DNA of 64,000 nucleotides, from contig JAVBKW010000014.1 in NCBI GenBank assembly GCA_031553855.1, forward strand, positions 1 through 64,000, written 5' to 3'. This document shows positions 1 through 9,510 of the stretch, one piece after another (position 1 is the stretch's first letter; each line of letters opens with the position of its first letter). The position numbers and the translations under genes were made by a program. The DNA comes from RACS-047 sp031553855. GTDB taxonomy: Bacteria; Bacillota; Clostridia; Christensenellales; Pumilibacteraceae. The notes under the pieces were generated by a model. The model searched no databases, was not told where the DNA came from, and saw only the letters and a list, made by a program, of their open reading frames with translations.

Positions 1-240
1 TACCGAAGCGTCCTTCCGCCAGCCGACTCCTCTAAAGCTCCCTTGTGGCACACGCTATGGTCTACTTAGTGCTGCTGCGGTCAGGCCCTGACACGGTTCA
101 TAGTATAACATTGCACAAGACCTTAGTATCAACATTACTTAACGACGACAGCCTTCCATACGATAAGCCGGGAGTGGTATTCCGCCCTGCTGTAGCGGAT
201 TGCAGGTACAGGGCACCGCTAGCTCCCCACGTAGCACAGT
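1..240 (-). ncRNA. ffs: SRP RNA, large bacterial type (partial)
   Basis: RNA core of the signal recognition particle, the partner of Ffh encoded near the other end of this window. The minus strand reads GTGGGGAGCTAGCGGTGCCC, then CTGTACCTGCAATCCGCTAC, close to the Alu-domain 5' half of the Bacillus scRNA. Further on it carries the S-domain signature ACCGTGTCAGG...CCTGACCGCAGCAGCACTAAG with the GGAA-type apical region and the Ffh-binding asymmetric loop. About 240 nt are present, whereas the Firmicute RNA is about 265-270 nt, so the 3' end lies outside the window. The 5' end is placed by the promoter just upstream. Confidence 0.93.
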
Positions 241-246
241 AGAGTC

Positions 247-275
247 ATTATAAATGATTTAAAGGGAAAACGCAA
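247..275 (-). promoter_or_regulatory. Promoter of the SRP RNA gene
   Basis: On the minus strand a perfect TATAAT (252 to 247) lies about 7 nt before the SRP RNA 5' end. A weak TTGCGT (275 to 270) lies at a 17-nt spacing. The sequence between here and the toxin gene start at 414 is AT-rich and holds no other recognisable gene. Confidence 0.6.
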
Positions 276-413
276 GGCATTTGAAGAAAAAAATAAATTA
301 ATTTTAGGTTAAAAAATATACTCATTTTGGAAAAATAACAAGATTTTCGGGTTTTTTTATCACATAAAATTTGGTAAAATTAAAAAGAAAGAAAACTCAA
401 GGAGGAAACTGTT

Positions 414-1076
414 TTGAGAAAGAGGCTAAAATTCATCGCCATCGCTTTGGTGTTTTATGCGCTTGTTTTTGCTGTTCCGGATGTTTGGGGCGCGGTGGGA
501 ACCATGTCCGCTAAAGCAGAATCGAGACGCGAAATCATTCAAGAAAAAACTAAAAATCAAGAAACAAACAAATCTCAAACAAAATCGGCTTTAAGAAAAA
601 AAGACGATCCGTATATTAATTCCAAACAACCCGGCGAAGCGTATATTTTATCGGAGAGGATCGACCGTCGTGGACGCTTTTCCAAGCAATATGGTATGAG
701 CGACGGGACTATTTTAGTTGAGCAGTTTTCTTATCCGGTTCATTTTTTCGACGAGAGCACGAACCAATATCTCGAAATAAATAACACGCTTGAAGAAGTA
801 ACTTTAGAAAACGGAACAAAGGAATATGTAAATTCCGCAAATGAATTTAAGGCCGTTTTTAATAAAGCGAAAACGAGGGTCGAATATAACGGCAGCGTAA
901 TACAATTTTGGGCACAATTTAAAGAAGCTAATATTGCTAACCCGGAAACATCGTCCGGCATCAAATTCAAAGATATCGCGCTGCATGCCTCGGATGATTG
1001 TTTATCCGCATGCTGCGGCGAAACCGGACGGCTTACAGCCCCAAAAAAAAACAAACCATTCTTTCGGCAGGCTTAA
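414..1076 (+). CDS. RHS/YD-repeat secreted toxin, N-terminal fragment before frameshift
   Basis: Start is TTG at 414, with GGAGG at 401-405 (8-nt spacing). The first ~27 residues form a Sec signal peptide: MRKR, a hydrophobic stretch, then a cut near VWGA. A low-complexity Lys/Gln/Asn linker and the first beta-rich part of the N-terminal domain follow. The frame ends at 1076 after an unnatural Cys-rich tail, while the family-like sequence continues one frame over (from about 1042). Removing one A from the A9 run at 1043-1051 joins this frame to the downstream 1.6-kb-residue reading frame, so this is most likely the 5' part of one gene. The shift could also lie slightly earlier, between about 975 and 1051. 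It could be a real inactivation, a phase-variable switch, or a homopolymer error. Confidence 0.75.
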   Translation: MRKRLKFIAIALVFYALVFAVPDVWGAVGTMSAKAESRREIIQEKTKNQETNKSQTKSALRKKDDPYINSKQPGEAYILSERIDRRGRFSKQYGMSDGTILVEQFSYPVHFFDESTNQYLEINNTLEEVTLENGTKEYVNSANEFKAVFNKAKTRVEYNGSVIQFWAQFKEANIANPETSSGIKFKDIALHASDDCLSACCGETGRLTAPKKNKPFFRQA

Positions 1077-4000
1077 ATATAATACGCTGTCTTTGGATAC
1101 CGATTTAATGGTCGAGATCAAAAACGACGCGATCGTCCAAACGTTGACCGTAAATGAAATAAACGAGTATGGTTCTTTTGATTTTGTTTTTTATACATTG
1201 GATCATACTTTTTATCTTGAGGATAATGGCGATATTTCAGTATTTGACCTTATGAGCGAAAAGGCATTTACTATACCCGCGCCGTTTGTGACCGACGCGC
1301 ATGGTATTAATAGCACCGCCCGTTTTAACCTTGAACAGACCTCGTACGGCTGGTTGGTGACAATCATAATGGACACCGACTGGATTAGCGATGGGGAACG
1401 CGCGCTGCCGTTGAAAATATCAGCGCCGGAACTGAAACTAAATTTAAATACGCCAATAAAACTTGATACAAGCGGAGATCGTGAACTTATTACGGTAAAC
1501 ACACGCCCCGCTGACACTTTAGATTATGTACCTATTTCGGGCAAGCTTAAATTCGATACTGAAAAAATTAAAGAAATACCACAGGTTCAGCTTATAAATT
1601 CCACATCAAAAAGTACCGCGAAAAAAATTTCTAAGAATGAGGATAAACAACTCGCTTTTAAAATGAACGAATCTTCATCAGGTTCGGTTATAAGCGATTC
1701 TTTCGACGCGTCCGCTTTTTCTAACAGCGCACTATCCTTTTCATACGACACTGTGACCGGAGTGAACGTCGCGGCGGCAGTCTCCGCGCTCTTAACATTC
1801 AGCGACGCGTTCAGTTGCAATCCATCAAGTAGATATGAAACGTTCTCGTCAGAGGGGATCAAGCACAAGTTTGATGTTCAAAGTTTTAAACATACAGCTA
1901 TATTCGACTTAATGAGCGTAAACTCTCAAATAATGCCACTTTCGCTTCAGGCAATTTATAGTCCGGGACTGGACGACTTGCGCCGGCAGTTGTTTTCGGC
2001 TTCGCACCCTTCTTTTGCAGTCTCCGCATATGGGAAAGATACGAAACTTAACTTTGAGCAATATCTTATCTCGTGTACTTTTGATGATTACGGCACAAGC
2101 AGGAGCGGTTATTTATATTTTGACGGCGAAGGTATAGCGCATAAATTAGTATTGCATCATACTCCGTCTTATTATCTCTGCAAAACTTGTAATTTAAATT
2201 ATTCAAATGGTTGGATAGGTATTGATAATAAAGACTATTTATATTTTACAAACGGCAGATTAAGCAAAATCAGAAATGACGATAATAAAACAATCATGAT
2301 CAATTATAATTCTAACGGCACTATTTCAAAAATCTACAATTGCGTTAACCCGACACCCTATAACTCTCCTTCAACTCAGGAAGCGCAAAGCATAACGATT
2401 AGTTACAGTAATAATAAAATTTACAGAGCTACGTCTAACTATAGCGACTACATACAGTTCAGTTTTGATTCATCTTCTCGTCCGATTTCGTTTGCTCATA
2501 AAGGCAGAACGATCGCGAGAATAGACCATTCAGTCTATTCTTATGATATTTTTGATGCGGATAATAACGGCTATATGTTTTACACACCTCAAGAGCTTAT
2601 TAATTGGAACAGCGTTTGGATGTACGTTGCTTCCGAAACAAACAGGACTATATACGGTCTCCACGGTACAACGGGAAATATTCAAAGGCTAGATATTATT
2701 TATTTTATTAGGTCAACAAACACCGCTAAGGTCATTTATAAAAACGCGTCAACCAATTCTTATGATCTTCAAAATAATTATACATTTAATAATAAAAAAC
2801 AGTGCATTTCGCAATACTCTGATTACTCTGAGCCTCAAACGACACAAAGTAAGCAAAAATCTATTATGACGCAAACAACGTGGAGAGAACAAACATACAA
2901 CAGCCATACAAAGAGTTTTAACTACACCGAAGACTTAGGCACGATTTCTAACGGAACCTTTGATTCAACTTACGGTAACAACCCGAGCTATTGGGATTTT
3001 ACAGACGGCAACTCAATGCTGCATTACGAAGAAACTGGCGGTAATAAAGCTATGCAGATTCATAAAGGTGAGACTGCCTCAATCTTTTATAGTCATAAGC
3101 AAATCAGGAAAACCGATTATGTCCTGAGCTTTAAGGCAAAAGGGTATTGCTCCAGTTGCAGTTTGAGAGTTGCAGTTACCCCGATGAATCAAAATTCATA
3201 CGCCGAAACATTTCCTCGGCGAAGCGAATACGCCTATTACTCTCTTCCGGTTTTTGATTATTACAAGGTCAATCATAACGGCTATCTATATATAAAAAAT
3301 AATTGCAACTACTGCAGTACATACCTGTCCGTTAAAATTGACGATGTTTCGATATCCCCCGTGGATTCAACTACATATTCAATAGTAAAGCCTTTTGAAG
3401 AAACATTGGTGAAGGTTTCGACGCCAGAAGCTGAAACCGAAACCAAATACGATGTGATGAACCGCAAAGTTTACACATATAACAAAGACAGAGCAAACAA
3501 TTATTCGGAAACGACAAACTATACTTATAATGACGATATAAATTATAATCATCAGCTTATAAAAGAGCAGACGGGGAACAAAAAGGTTGAGTATACCTAC
3601 AATTCTGTAGGCCTGCCTACAAAAATAGTCAGCAGCAATAATGTGAGCGGCTCCACAACCAGTCAGGCCACGCTATATGAATACGACCAGTTCGGCAACG
3701 TCATAAAACACGTCAGCCCCGACGGCGTAAGATCGTATTATAAGTACGGTATTAATAATACAAACTACCGGCTTTTAAAATCAATTACTTGCAATCAAGG
3801 TGACTTTTCGGCATCCGAAACCCACAATACGCATAACTTAGATTATATAGATTCATATTCTTATGACACATATGGCCGCGCGGCTATGGTGTCTAACGGA
3901 TACGGGAATAATAGCTTTGGATACGGCTCGTCCGGACAACGCAGCTATAACAGCCCTAACTTTTATTATGATATGAACGTAAACTCAAAGGGCTTACCGG

Positions 4001-6009
4001 ATAACGTTTATAGAGGCGGCACAAAGATCAAATATTCTTATGATAATAACAACTTATTATCACAAAAGGAATTTCTCACCTCTTCCACGGTAAGCCAATA
4101 CGCCGACTATGGCTATGATTCCTACGGCGACGTTGATTCCATTACCTACAGCACAAAAACTAAAGACGCAAACGGAAATATTACCAATACCGTGACCGAC
4201 GATATTTATACTTTCAGTTCAAGCGTAAGCGCGAAAACGTCGACTGTAAACAGCAACGGCCTTGTTTATAATTATCAGTCTTTCGATAGCGGTTCAGCAA
4301 GGCTGAGAACAACTCTTTCGGGCAACGGTTTTTCGGGGTCATATACTTACACGCCCTATGACAACGGCTTACCGAACTCTATTGCCTATCAGCTGCCCGG
4401 ATTGTCGGCAACCGCCGGTTTTTCCTACACCGACGACTGGAAAATAAGCGGCATGACCGACCGTAATCATTCTTCATACTATACCTACGACGCGCTGGAC
4501 AGATTAAAGGATTACGACCTTAAGTATTCCGGCACCGAAATCCTGGATCTTACATACGGCTACGAAACTCAAGTCTTGGGCGGCACATCCTCCGGCGCAA
4601 ACAGAGTCTACACTATAACAGATAATAATAATTCGGCAAAATCCCTGAGATATTCATATGACGCTACGGGAAATATGAACAAAGTCTACGTCAATAATGC
4701 TTTAAAGCACGAATACGGCTATAACCGCTACGGATTGCTGACTTACGAAAATAATCAGGATATGCTAAAAGCTTTTAATTATTATTATGACAGCAGCTAC
4801 AATATAACAAGCGTCAGTGAAACCTCTATACCAACCAATCAAACCGCCACTACTACATATAGCTACACTTCAGGCATTTTAAATAGCTATACGAATAACG
4901 GAACCACGAAATATATCGTTTACAATAATTTCGGCAACCCAGTCAAATACTCCGTTGCCGGTACCTCCTCCGAGGATAATATGGCGTGGTCGCAAGGCGG
5001 AAAACTGAAATCCGGTACCTATAAAAACAATGTATTTGCTTATAAGTATGATGCGAACGGCGACCGCTATTTGAAAGAAGTCAACGGAAACGAAACAAAA
5101 TATTATATGGAGCAAGGCCGCATAAAAGCCGAGGACCACGAGGATAAAGGCCTCATCTACTACACCTACGACGCGACCGGCATCGCGGGCATGGTTTACA
5201 ACGGCTCTACCTATTTCTTCCGTAAAAACGTACTGGGCGATGTGACCGAAATCCTAAGCAACTCAAGCACAGTTGTGGCAAGCTACAAGTACGACGCGTG
5301 GGGAACAACTCAAATAACCAACTCTACCTCCGCGAACTTAGGCTCATTGAATCCCTTCAGGTACCGCGGCTACTACCAGGACGACGAAACCGGCTTTTAC
5401 TACCTGCAAACAAGATTCTACGACCCCGCAATCCGCCGCTTTATCTCGGCGGATAACCCGGAACTCGCTGCGCAACTGGCGGGAGTTGTGGGCCAGCTCA
5501 ATCCTTATGCTTATTGTAATAATAACCCCGTAATGATGACGGATCCTTCCGGACAAGGTATATTTTTGACAATATTAATCGCTGCATTAATAACAGGTGC
5601 TGTTGCAGGTGGCGCCGTTGGTGGAACTATTGCTTATAATAATGCTGTACAAAATGGTTACTCGGGTTGGGGCGTTGCAGGAAGAACGATAGGTGGCATT
5701 TTTGTAGGTGCGTTTGCAGGAGCTACAGCAGCGGCTGGAGCAGTAACTCTTGGATATTCGCTCATAATTGGAGGCGCTGCTATAATAGGTACGTCAATTT
5801 CTGCATCACTTATACAAGCAACAGCGCTTGGCATGGCAATATTCACGTTCGGAGGAACAGTAATTTCGTCAATAATAGGCGCTGTTTGGGAAGGTCCTGA
5901 ATGGCCAAGCGGCCCGGATTATCCTACTCAACCGGTATCTCCTCCTATAGGAAATGTAAAACGATTGTCTAGTAGCGGCAATAGCCTTATGAAGTATTAT
6001 TTAGTTTAG
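934..6009 (+). CDS. RHS/YD-repeat polymorphic toxin, main part with hydrophobic C-terminal toxin module
   Basis: The real protein joins from the 414 frame near 1042; the ATG at 934 is probably not used. Residue numbers here count from that ATG. About 45-330 is a beta-rich N-terminal region. About 668-808 looks like a jelly-roll carbohydrate-binding module (NGTFDS...YWDF...VKIDDVSISP). YD repeats follow to about 1490. The RHS core signature is RFYDPAIRRFISADNPE...LNPYAYCNNNPVMMTDPSG. The last ~155 residues form a variable module: FLTILIAALITGAVAGG glycine zippers, several hydrophobic helices, a Pro-rich stretch and the end KYYLV. Known RHS proteins are shells that deliver C-terminal toxins to neighbours. 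Here the toxin is probably membrane-active, which is inference. The next gene is its likely immunity gene. Confidence 0.85.
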   Translation: MLTRKHRPASNSKISRCMPRMIVYPHAAAKPDGLQPQKKTNHSFGRLKYNTLSLDTDLMVEIKNDAIVQTLTVNEINEYGSFDFVFYTLDHTFYLEDNGDISVFDLMSEKAFTIPAPFVTDAHGINSTARFNLEQTSYGWLVTIIMDTDWISDGERALPLKISAPELKLNLNTPIKLDTSGDRELITVNTRPADTLDYVPISGKLKFDTEKIKEIPQVQLINSTSKSTAKKISKNEDKQLAFKMNESSSGSVISDSFDASAFSNSALSFSYDTVTGVNVAAAVSALLTFSDAFSCNPSSRYETFSSEGIKHKFDVQSFKHTAIFDLMSVNSQIMPLSLQAIYSPGLDDLRRQLFSASHPSFAVSAYGKDTKLNFEQYLISCTFDDYGTSRSGYLYFDGEGIAHKLVLHHTPSYYLCKTCNLNYSNGWIGIDNKDYLYFTNGRLSKIRNDDNKTIMINYNSNGTISKIYNCVNPTPYNSPSTQEAQSITISYSNNKIYRATSNYSDYIQFSFDSSSRPISFAHKGRTIARIDHSVYSYDIFDADNNGYMFYTPQELINWNSVWMYVASETNRTIYGLHGTTGNIQRLDIIYFIRSTNTAKVIYKNASTNSYDLQNNYTFNNKKQCISQYSDYSEPQTTQSKQKSIMTQTTWREQTYNSHTKSFNYTEDLGTISNGTFDSTYGNNPSYWDFTDGNSMLHYEETGGNKAMQIHKGETASIFYSHKQIRKTDYVLSFKAKGYCSSCSLRVAVTPMNQNSYAETFPRRSEYAYYSLPVFDYYKVNHNGYLYIKNNCNYCSTYLSVKIDDVSISPVDSTTYSIVKPFEETLVKVSTPEAETETKYDVMNRKVYTYNKDRANNYSETTNYTYNDDINYNHQLIKEQTGNKKVEYTYNSVGLPTKIVSSNNVSGSTTSQATLYEYDQFGNVIKHVSPDGVRSYYKYGINNTNYRLLKSITCNQGDFSASETHNTHNLDYIDSYSYDTYGRAAMVSNGYGNNSFGYGSSGQRSYNSPNFYYDMNVNSKGLPDNVYRGGTKIKYSYDNNNLLSQKEFLTSSTVSQYADYGYDSYGDVDSITYSTKTKDANGNITNTVTDDIYTFSSSVSAKTSTVNSNGLVYNYQSFDSGSARLRTTLSGNGFSGSYTYTPYDNGLPNSIAYQLPGLSATAGFSYTDDWKISGMTDRNHSSYYTYDALDRLKDYDLKYSGTEILDLTYGYETQVLGGTSSGANRVYTITDNNNSAKSLRYSYDATGNMNKVYVNNALKHEYGYNRYGLLTYENNQDMLKAFNYYYDSSYNITSVSETSIPTNQTATTTYSYTSGILNSYTNNGTTKYIVYNNFGNPVKYSVAGTSSEDNMAWSQGGKLKSGTYKNNVFAYKYDANGDRYLKEVNGNETKYYMEQGRIKAEDHEDKGLIYYTYDATGIAGMVYNGSTYFFRKNVLGDVTEILSNSSTVVASYKYDAWGTTQITNSTSANLGSLNPFRYRGYYQDDETGFYYLQTRFYDPAIRRFISADNPELAAQLAGVVGQLNPYAYCNNNPVMMTDPSGQGIFLTILIAALITGAVAGGAVGGTIAYNNAVQNGYSGWGVAGRTIGGIFVGAFAGATAAAGAVTLGYSLIIGGAAIIGTSISASLIQATALGMAIFTFGGTVISSIIGAVWEGPEWPSGPDYPTQPVSPPIGNVKRLSSSGNSLMKYYLV
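1043..1051 (+). repeat. A9 homopolymer at the rhs frameshift
   Basis: Nine consecutive A bases lie where the 414 frame must shift by +1 to reach the long downstream frame. Loss of one A would restore a single reading frame of about 1865 codons from 414 to 6009. Confidence 0.7.
5527..5553 (+). repeat. 27-bp toxin-module junction repeat, copy 1
   Basis: This stretch encodes PVMMTDPSG at the boundary between RHS core and toxin module. It is identical over 27 bp to 9637-9663, at the start of an orphan toxin module. It is the natural homology for swapping the C-terminus by recombination. Confidence 0.85.
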
Positions 6010-6031
6010 TGGAATAGGAGGAATTTGTTAT

Positions 6032-6577
6032 ATGAAATCTTATATTATTGAATTTCGCGGTGAACTCTCAGATAAATGCAAGAAAAGCTATTTCAAAAAA
6101 CTCAGGAATTTTCTTTACCTTTTTTCTTTGATTTCCTTAAGTATAATTAGTGCACCATTAATTATTATGGGGATAAAGTTTGGTTTTTTATATTATATAT
6201 TGTTTTTCTTAATAATAGTTTTAGTCGTTTGTTTAGTTACACCGATAGCCTTGGAGAAAGAATCATGGAACAAAACATTTCCTGTAAAAATAATTATTGA
6301 AAATGATGAAATTGCAGCAATAAATTCAGAACAGGCATCTAAACTTGATTTTGATGCTAACGGGATAGAATCACTTTGTGTTGATGGAAGTTTTATTACT
6401 AATATCAAATCAATTTCTGAAGTTAGAAAAATAGTAGACTTTGGTGAATGGTATTATATTTTTTTTAGTTCTAAATATGTTGTCACAGATTGTATTTGTC
6501 AAAAGGACTTAATTAATAAGGGAAGTATCGAAGAATTTGAAAAACTTTTTGAAGGACAAATAGAGAGGCATTACTAA
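6032..6577 (+). CDS. Putative immunity protein, two TM helices plus YcxB-like cytosolic domain
   Basis: 181 aa, starting 22 nt after the RHS gene with GGAGG upstream. Residues 1-22 are hydrophilic (MKSYIIEFRGELSDKCKK). Two TM helices span about 25-75. A soluble beta/alpha domain follows and ends in IEEFEKLFEGQIERHY. A paralogue with the same layout is encoded at 11135-11710, directly after the orphan copy of the same toxin module. This pairing of like toxin with like partner is the main evidence for immunity. The fold resembles YcxB-like membrane proteins, which is a guess by eye. Confidence 0.7.
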   Translation: MKSYIIEFRGELSDKCKKSYFKKLRNFLYLFSLISLSIISAPLIIMGIKFGFLYYILFFLIIVLVVCLVTPIALEKESWNKTFPVKIIIENDEIAAINSEQASKLDFDANGIESLCVDGSFITNIKSISEVRKIVDFGEWYYIFFSSKYVVTDCICQKDLINKGSIEEFEKLFEGQIERHY

Positions 6578-6636
6578 TTGATCAACATAAATGTTATTTA
6601 GCTCTAAAGAAATATTAAGTAAAATTTTTCAACTCA

Positions 6637-8271
6637 TCAAATTAATCCTACGAATTTATAATGAATGTCAATTTGCTGTATTCGCAAATGTCTGTTATCC
6701 CTACAACCGTGATGTTCTTGTCCGTCAATCCATTTACGCTCATGTATCACAATTTTATCAATTAGTTCATTTAAAATAGCTGCATTTAATTCGGTAATAG
6801 AGTCATATTTAGCTACAATCTCAATAAATCGTTTGGAGATATCTTTTTTATCGCTAAAATTATCTGTCTTTTGTTTCAAAATTAAAATATTCGTTTTGAG
6901 ATCATTTTGTTCCGCTTCATATTCACGAGAAAGAGAATTAAAGCGTTCATCGCAAATTTTTCCTCTTAAATTATCTTCATAAAGGTTCTTAAATATTGTA
7001 TCTAAATATGCAAAACGTTTTTCAGATTTTTTCATTTCTTTCGAGGTTTGTGTCAACTCCTTATAATTCTTGATATCATTGGTTTGTGTCAGATGCTCCA
7101 ATATTTTATCAGGATCTGAATTCACTTCTTTAGCGTGCTTGCGAATATCAGCTAGGACATATTCATACAAGTTCTCAAAGCGTATGTAGTGCATTGAACA
7201 ATAATTACGCCCAAAACGTCGTAAAGTATTGCAAGCATAACTCCCTTTTTCGATACGATCATTGCGGTTTGAGAAAGATAAAGCTTTCCCGCAATCGGCG
7301 CATTTAAGCAATCCAGCAAAGATCTGCGACATACCAGTATTCTTAGTGACTTTGCGCTTAACCTTAGCCGTTTTGTTTGCCAACTCAAATGTATATTCAT
7401 CAATTATAGCTTCATGAGTGTTTTTAACTACAATCCATTCGCTTTCAGGCTGTTTTATTAGCTTTCGGTTTTTAAAAGATTTAGTAGTTGATTTATTACT
7501 TACGATATTTCCGATATAGGCTTGATTATGAATAATTTGGATTATGGTTTGGTTTCCCCAATCGTAAGGATACTTTTTAACTCGCTCAGTCTTATATTTA
7601 CCTACGGTTTCTAACAGTTTCGCTCGTGGCTTTAAAATTCTTTCATGCTTTAATATCGTACTAATTCTAAAAGGACTAATTCCGCTTGCAGCTAAAACAA
7701 ATATCTTTTTTACAACGGGAGCAGTTTCTTCATCAATGATTAATTTTCGTTTATTATGGGGATCTTTTTTATAACCATAGGGAGCATATGCGGCAATAAA
7801 TTCGCCTTTCTTGGCTATTGTTAACCTCGCAGTTTTAATCTTTTTGCTAATATCGCGTGCATACCATTCATTCATAATATTTCGAAAGGGAGCGAATTCA
7901 TTATCACCTTTGGCTGTATCAACATTATCATTAACGGCAATGTACCGAACATTGTTTTCAGGAAAGTAGCATTCTGTGTAAAAGCCTGTTTTTAAGTAAT
8001 CGCGGCCAAGTCTTGATAAGTCTTTTGTAATAACAATATCTACCTTATTGTCCTCGATATCACTGATAAGTCTTTAAAAATCTGGTCGCTCAAAATTGCT
8101 TCCCGAATAACCGTCGTCTACATAGAATTCCATATTATAAAAGCCTTGTTGCTTAGCATATCGAATTAAAAGATCCTTTTGGTTTTGTATGCTTGAGCTT
8201 TCTCCTTGTAAATCATCATCTCTTGATAACCTGCAATACAGAGCTGTTTTCTTGGATTGTTGTAACAACAT
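6637..8271 (-). pseudogene. Large serine recombinase interrupted by an in-frame ochre codon
   Basis: Site-specific DNA recombinase of the large serine family, 544 aa if read through. The start is ATG at 8271, with GGAGG at 8284-8280; an in-frame upstream ATG at 8322 lacks a good site. The N-terminal resolvase domain has the catalytic serine in ALYCRLSRDDD and DGYSGSNFERPDF. Then TAA (8076-8074) replaces what was probably AAA, and the frame continues unbroken as RLISDIEDNKVDIVITKDLSRLGRDYL. The recombinase domain, a zinc ribbon (CADCG...CNT...YCSMHYIR) and a coiled coil follow. It lies inside the toxin array, antisense to it. An internal ATG at 7875 would give only the C-terminal 412 aa, without the catalytic domain. 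Confidence 0.9.
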
Positions 8272-8614
8272 TTTTACATCCTCCATAGGTAGTGCTATTT
8301 GCACTGTAGGTTTATACCCCATGACGGCTAAATCAATTATAACATATTTAACACTGATAAAACAATGCCTCTATGTAAAATTGTATTACTATGTAACTGA
8401 AAAAAAATTAAGTGTATTGGGATATGAAAAAATGGAATTGTCTTTAAAAAAAAACTTAATGAAAGAACAACTCATATTAGAAAGAGTAATTTTGTTAAGA
8501 TTATTAGTCAATTTAAAAGAATTGCGTGTATATAATAAGCATTTTGCAATGGAAAAAAAGTTTTTAGAACCAATAATAAGTTGTAATTTTTTGTTGACTG
8601 TAGATGCATTTTAT

Positions 8615-9052
8615 ATGGAATTATATATCATAAATGCTCCTGTGATGTATACAGATAGCACCGGACAATCCTTTATTTTGTTAGCTTTGTTACTTACGGC
8701 TGTAACAGCAGGAGCCATCGCAGGTGGTATAGACGCATATAATAAAGGCGGTACAGTATTGGATATTGTGCAAGGAGTTGTGTTCGGCATCGGAATTGGT
8801 ATAGCAGTTTTTAGATTTGTTACAGTATTAACTACTGTACTTGTTCCTAGTTTTACAGCTATGTGCGGATTTACCGGTTTTGGATTATTTAATTTTGGTA
8901 TGTTTGCCATGGGTGGAGGTGCTTTCACAGCAGCTTTGTCAAAAGGCTTTTGGCTTGATATTAATATAGAGTCAAACAAGCTTAAAAATATTGAAGAGCC
9001 GCGTTTTACACAAAATCCAAATGCAAAAACAACTAATTTTTATATTGTATAA
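8615..9052 (+). CDS. Orphan RHS toxin C-terminal module (second module)
   Basis: About 145 aa from MELYIINAPVMYTDSTG. It has a hydrophobic glycine-rich body (LLALLLTAVTAGAIAGGI and two more hydrophobic helices), then a hydrophilic tail ending NFYIV. The frame stays open upstream to 8189, but that part overlaps the recombinase start and has no ribosome site, so the true start is uncertain and the module may be silent. The first ~38 nt nearly match the start of the fourth module at 10594. The architecture equals that of the RHS C-terminus, but the body sequence differs. Confidence 0.6.
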   Translation: MELYIINAPVMYTDSTGQSFILLALLLTAVTAGAIAGGIDAYNKGGTVLDIVQGVVFGIGIGIAVFRFVTVLTTVLVPSFTAMCGFTGFGLFNFGMFAMGGGAFTAALSKGFWLDINIESNKLKNIEEPRFTQNPNAKTTNFYIV

Positions 9053-9097
9053 TCCGGTTAGTACTATATTTCCGATTTTTATTTGAGGTAAATTATT

Positions 9098-9217
9098 ATG
9101 AAGAAAAATATAAATAAAAATGATGTGCCAAGCGTATTTGCTCGCTTAGTAATGTTTTCAAGTCTTATAGTTGGCTTAGTAACTATTGTATCTATATTAT
9201 TTCACTCATGTAGTTAA
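9098..9217 (+). CDS. Small single-TM protein after orphan toxin module
   Basis: 39 aa: MKKNINKNDVPSVFARLV followed by one TM helix and a short Cys-containing end. GAGG lies about 10 nt before the ATG. It sits between an orphan toxin module and another small membrane gene, so an immunity role is possible. No family is recognised. Confidence 0.5.
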   Translation: MKKNINKNDVPSVFARLVMFSSLIVGLVTIVSILFHSCS

Positions 9218-9231
9218 AAAGGAGAAGCGAT

Positions 9232-9399
9232 ATGAAGTTTGATCGTCATTTATTAACTGGCTATATTTTTACTATAGTGTGCCTAATTGTAAATTTATTT
9301 GTTTATATTTCTAATAAAGGAACGACATGTTTAGTACTATTTATCGTGGCTGTAACGGCAAGCATTTTATCTACGATTTTTTTTGTTTCTGGAAGCTAG
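9232..9399 (+). CDS. Small two-TM putative immunity protein, possibly truncated
   Basis: 55 aa, with GGAG 7 nt before the ATG. Its start MKFDRHLL resembles MKIDRNLL of the 107-aa protein at 10099, and both have two TM helices next. After the second helix this frame stops, while the next frame continues as FLEARRKYKQNKDAKDSSKD, resembling the charged loop of the longer protein. It may therefore be a frameshifted copy of the same family. The position after a toxin module suggests immunity. Confidence 0.55.
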   Translation: MKFDRHLLTGYIFTIVCLIVNLFVYISNKGTTCLVLFIVAVTASILSTIFFVSGS

Positions 9400-9510
9400 A
9401 AGAAAATATAAACAAAACAAAGATGCCAAAGATTCATCAAAGGATTTTCAAAATTGAAATAGGATGCAAGAACTGCAGTAAAAGTTAATACGGAGGAATA
9501 CACGAGATTA

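Noticed and set aside
45..242. 65-aa open frame on the plus strand at the window start
   Set aside because: It is antisense to the SRP RNA gene, whose conserved sequence explains the region fully.
5667..5900. Plus-frame 77-aa open frame inside the RHS toxin module
   Set aside because: Out-of-frame shadow of the glycine-rich coding sequence, with Arg/Cys/Ser-rich composition.
6578..8420. Recombinase flanks as attachment sites of an integrated element
   Set aside because: I compared the two flanks and saw no convincing direct repeat, so no att sites are called.
8189..8614. Upstream extension of the second orphan toxin frame
   Set aside because: It overlaps the recombinase 5' end, has no ribosome site and no resemblance to RHS core; only the part from the MELY junction is supported.
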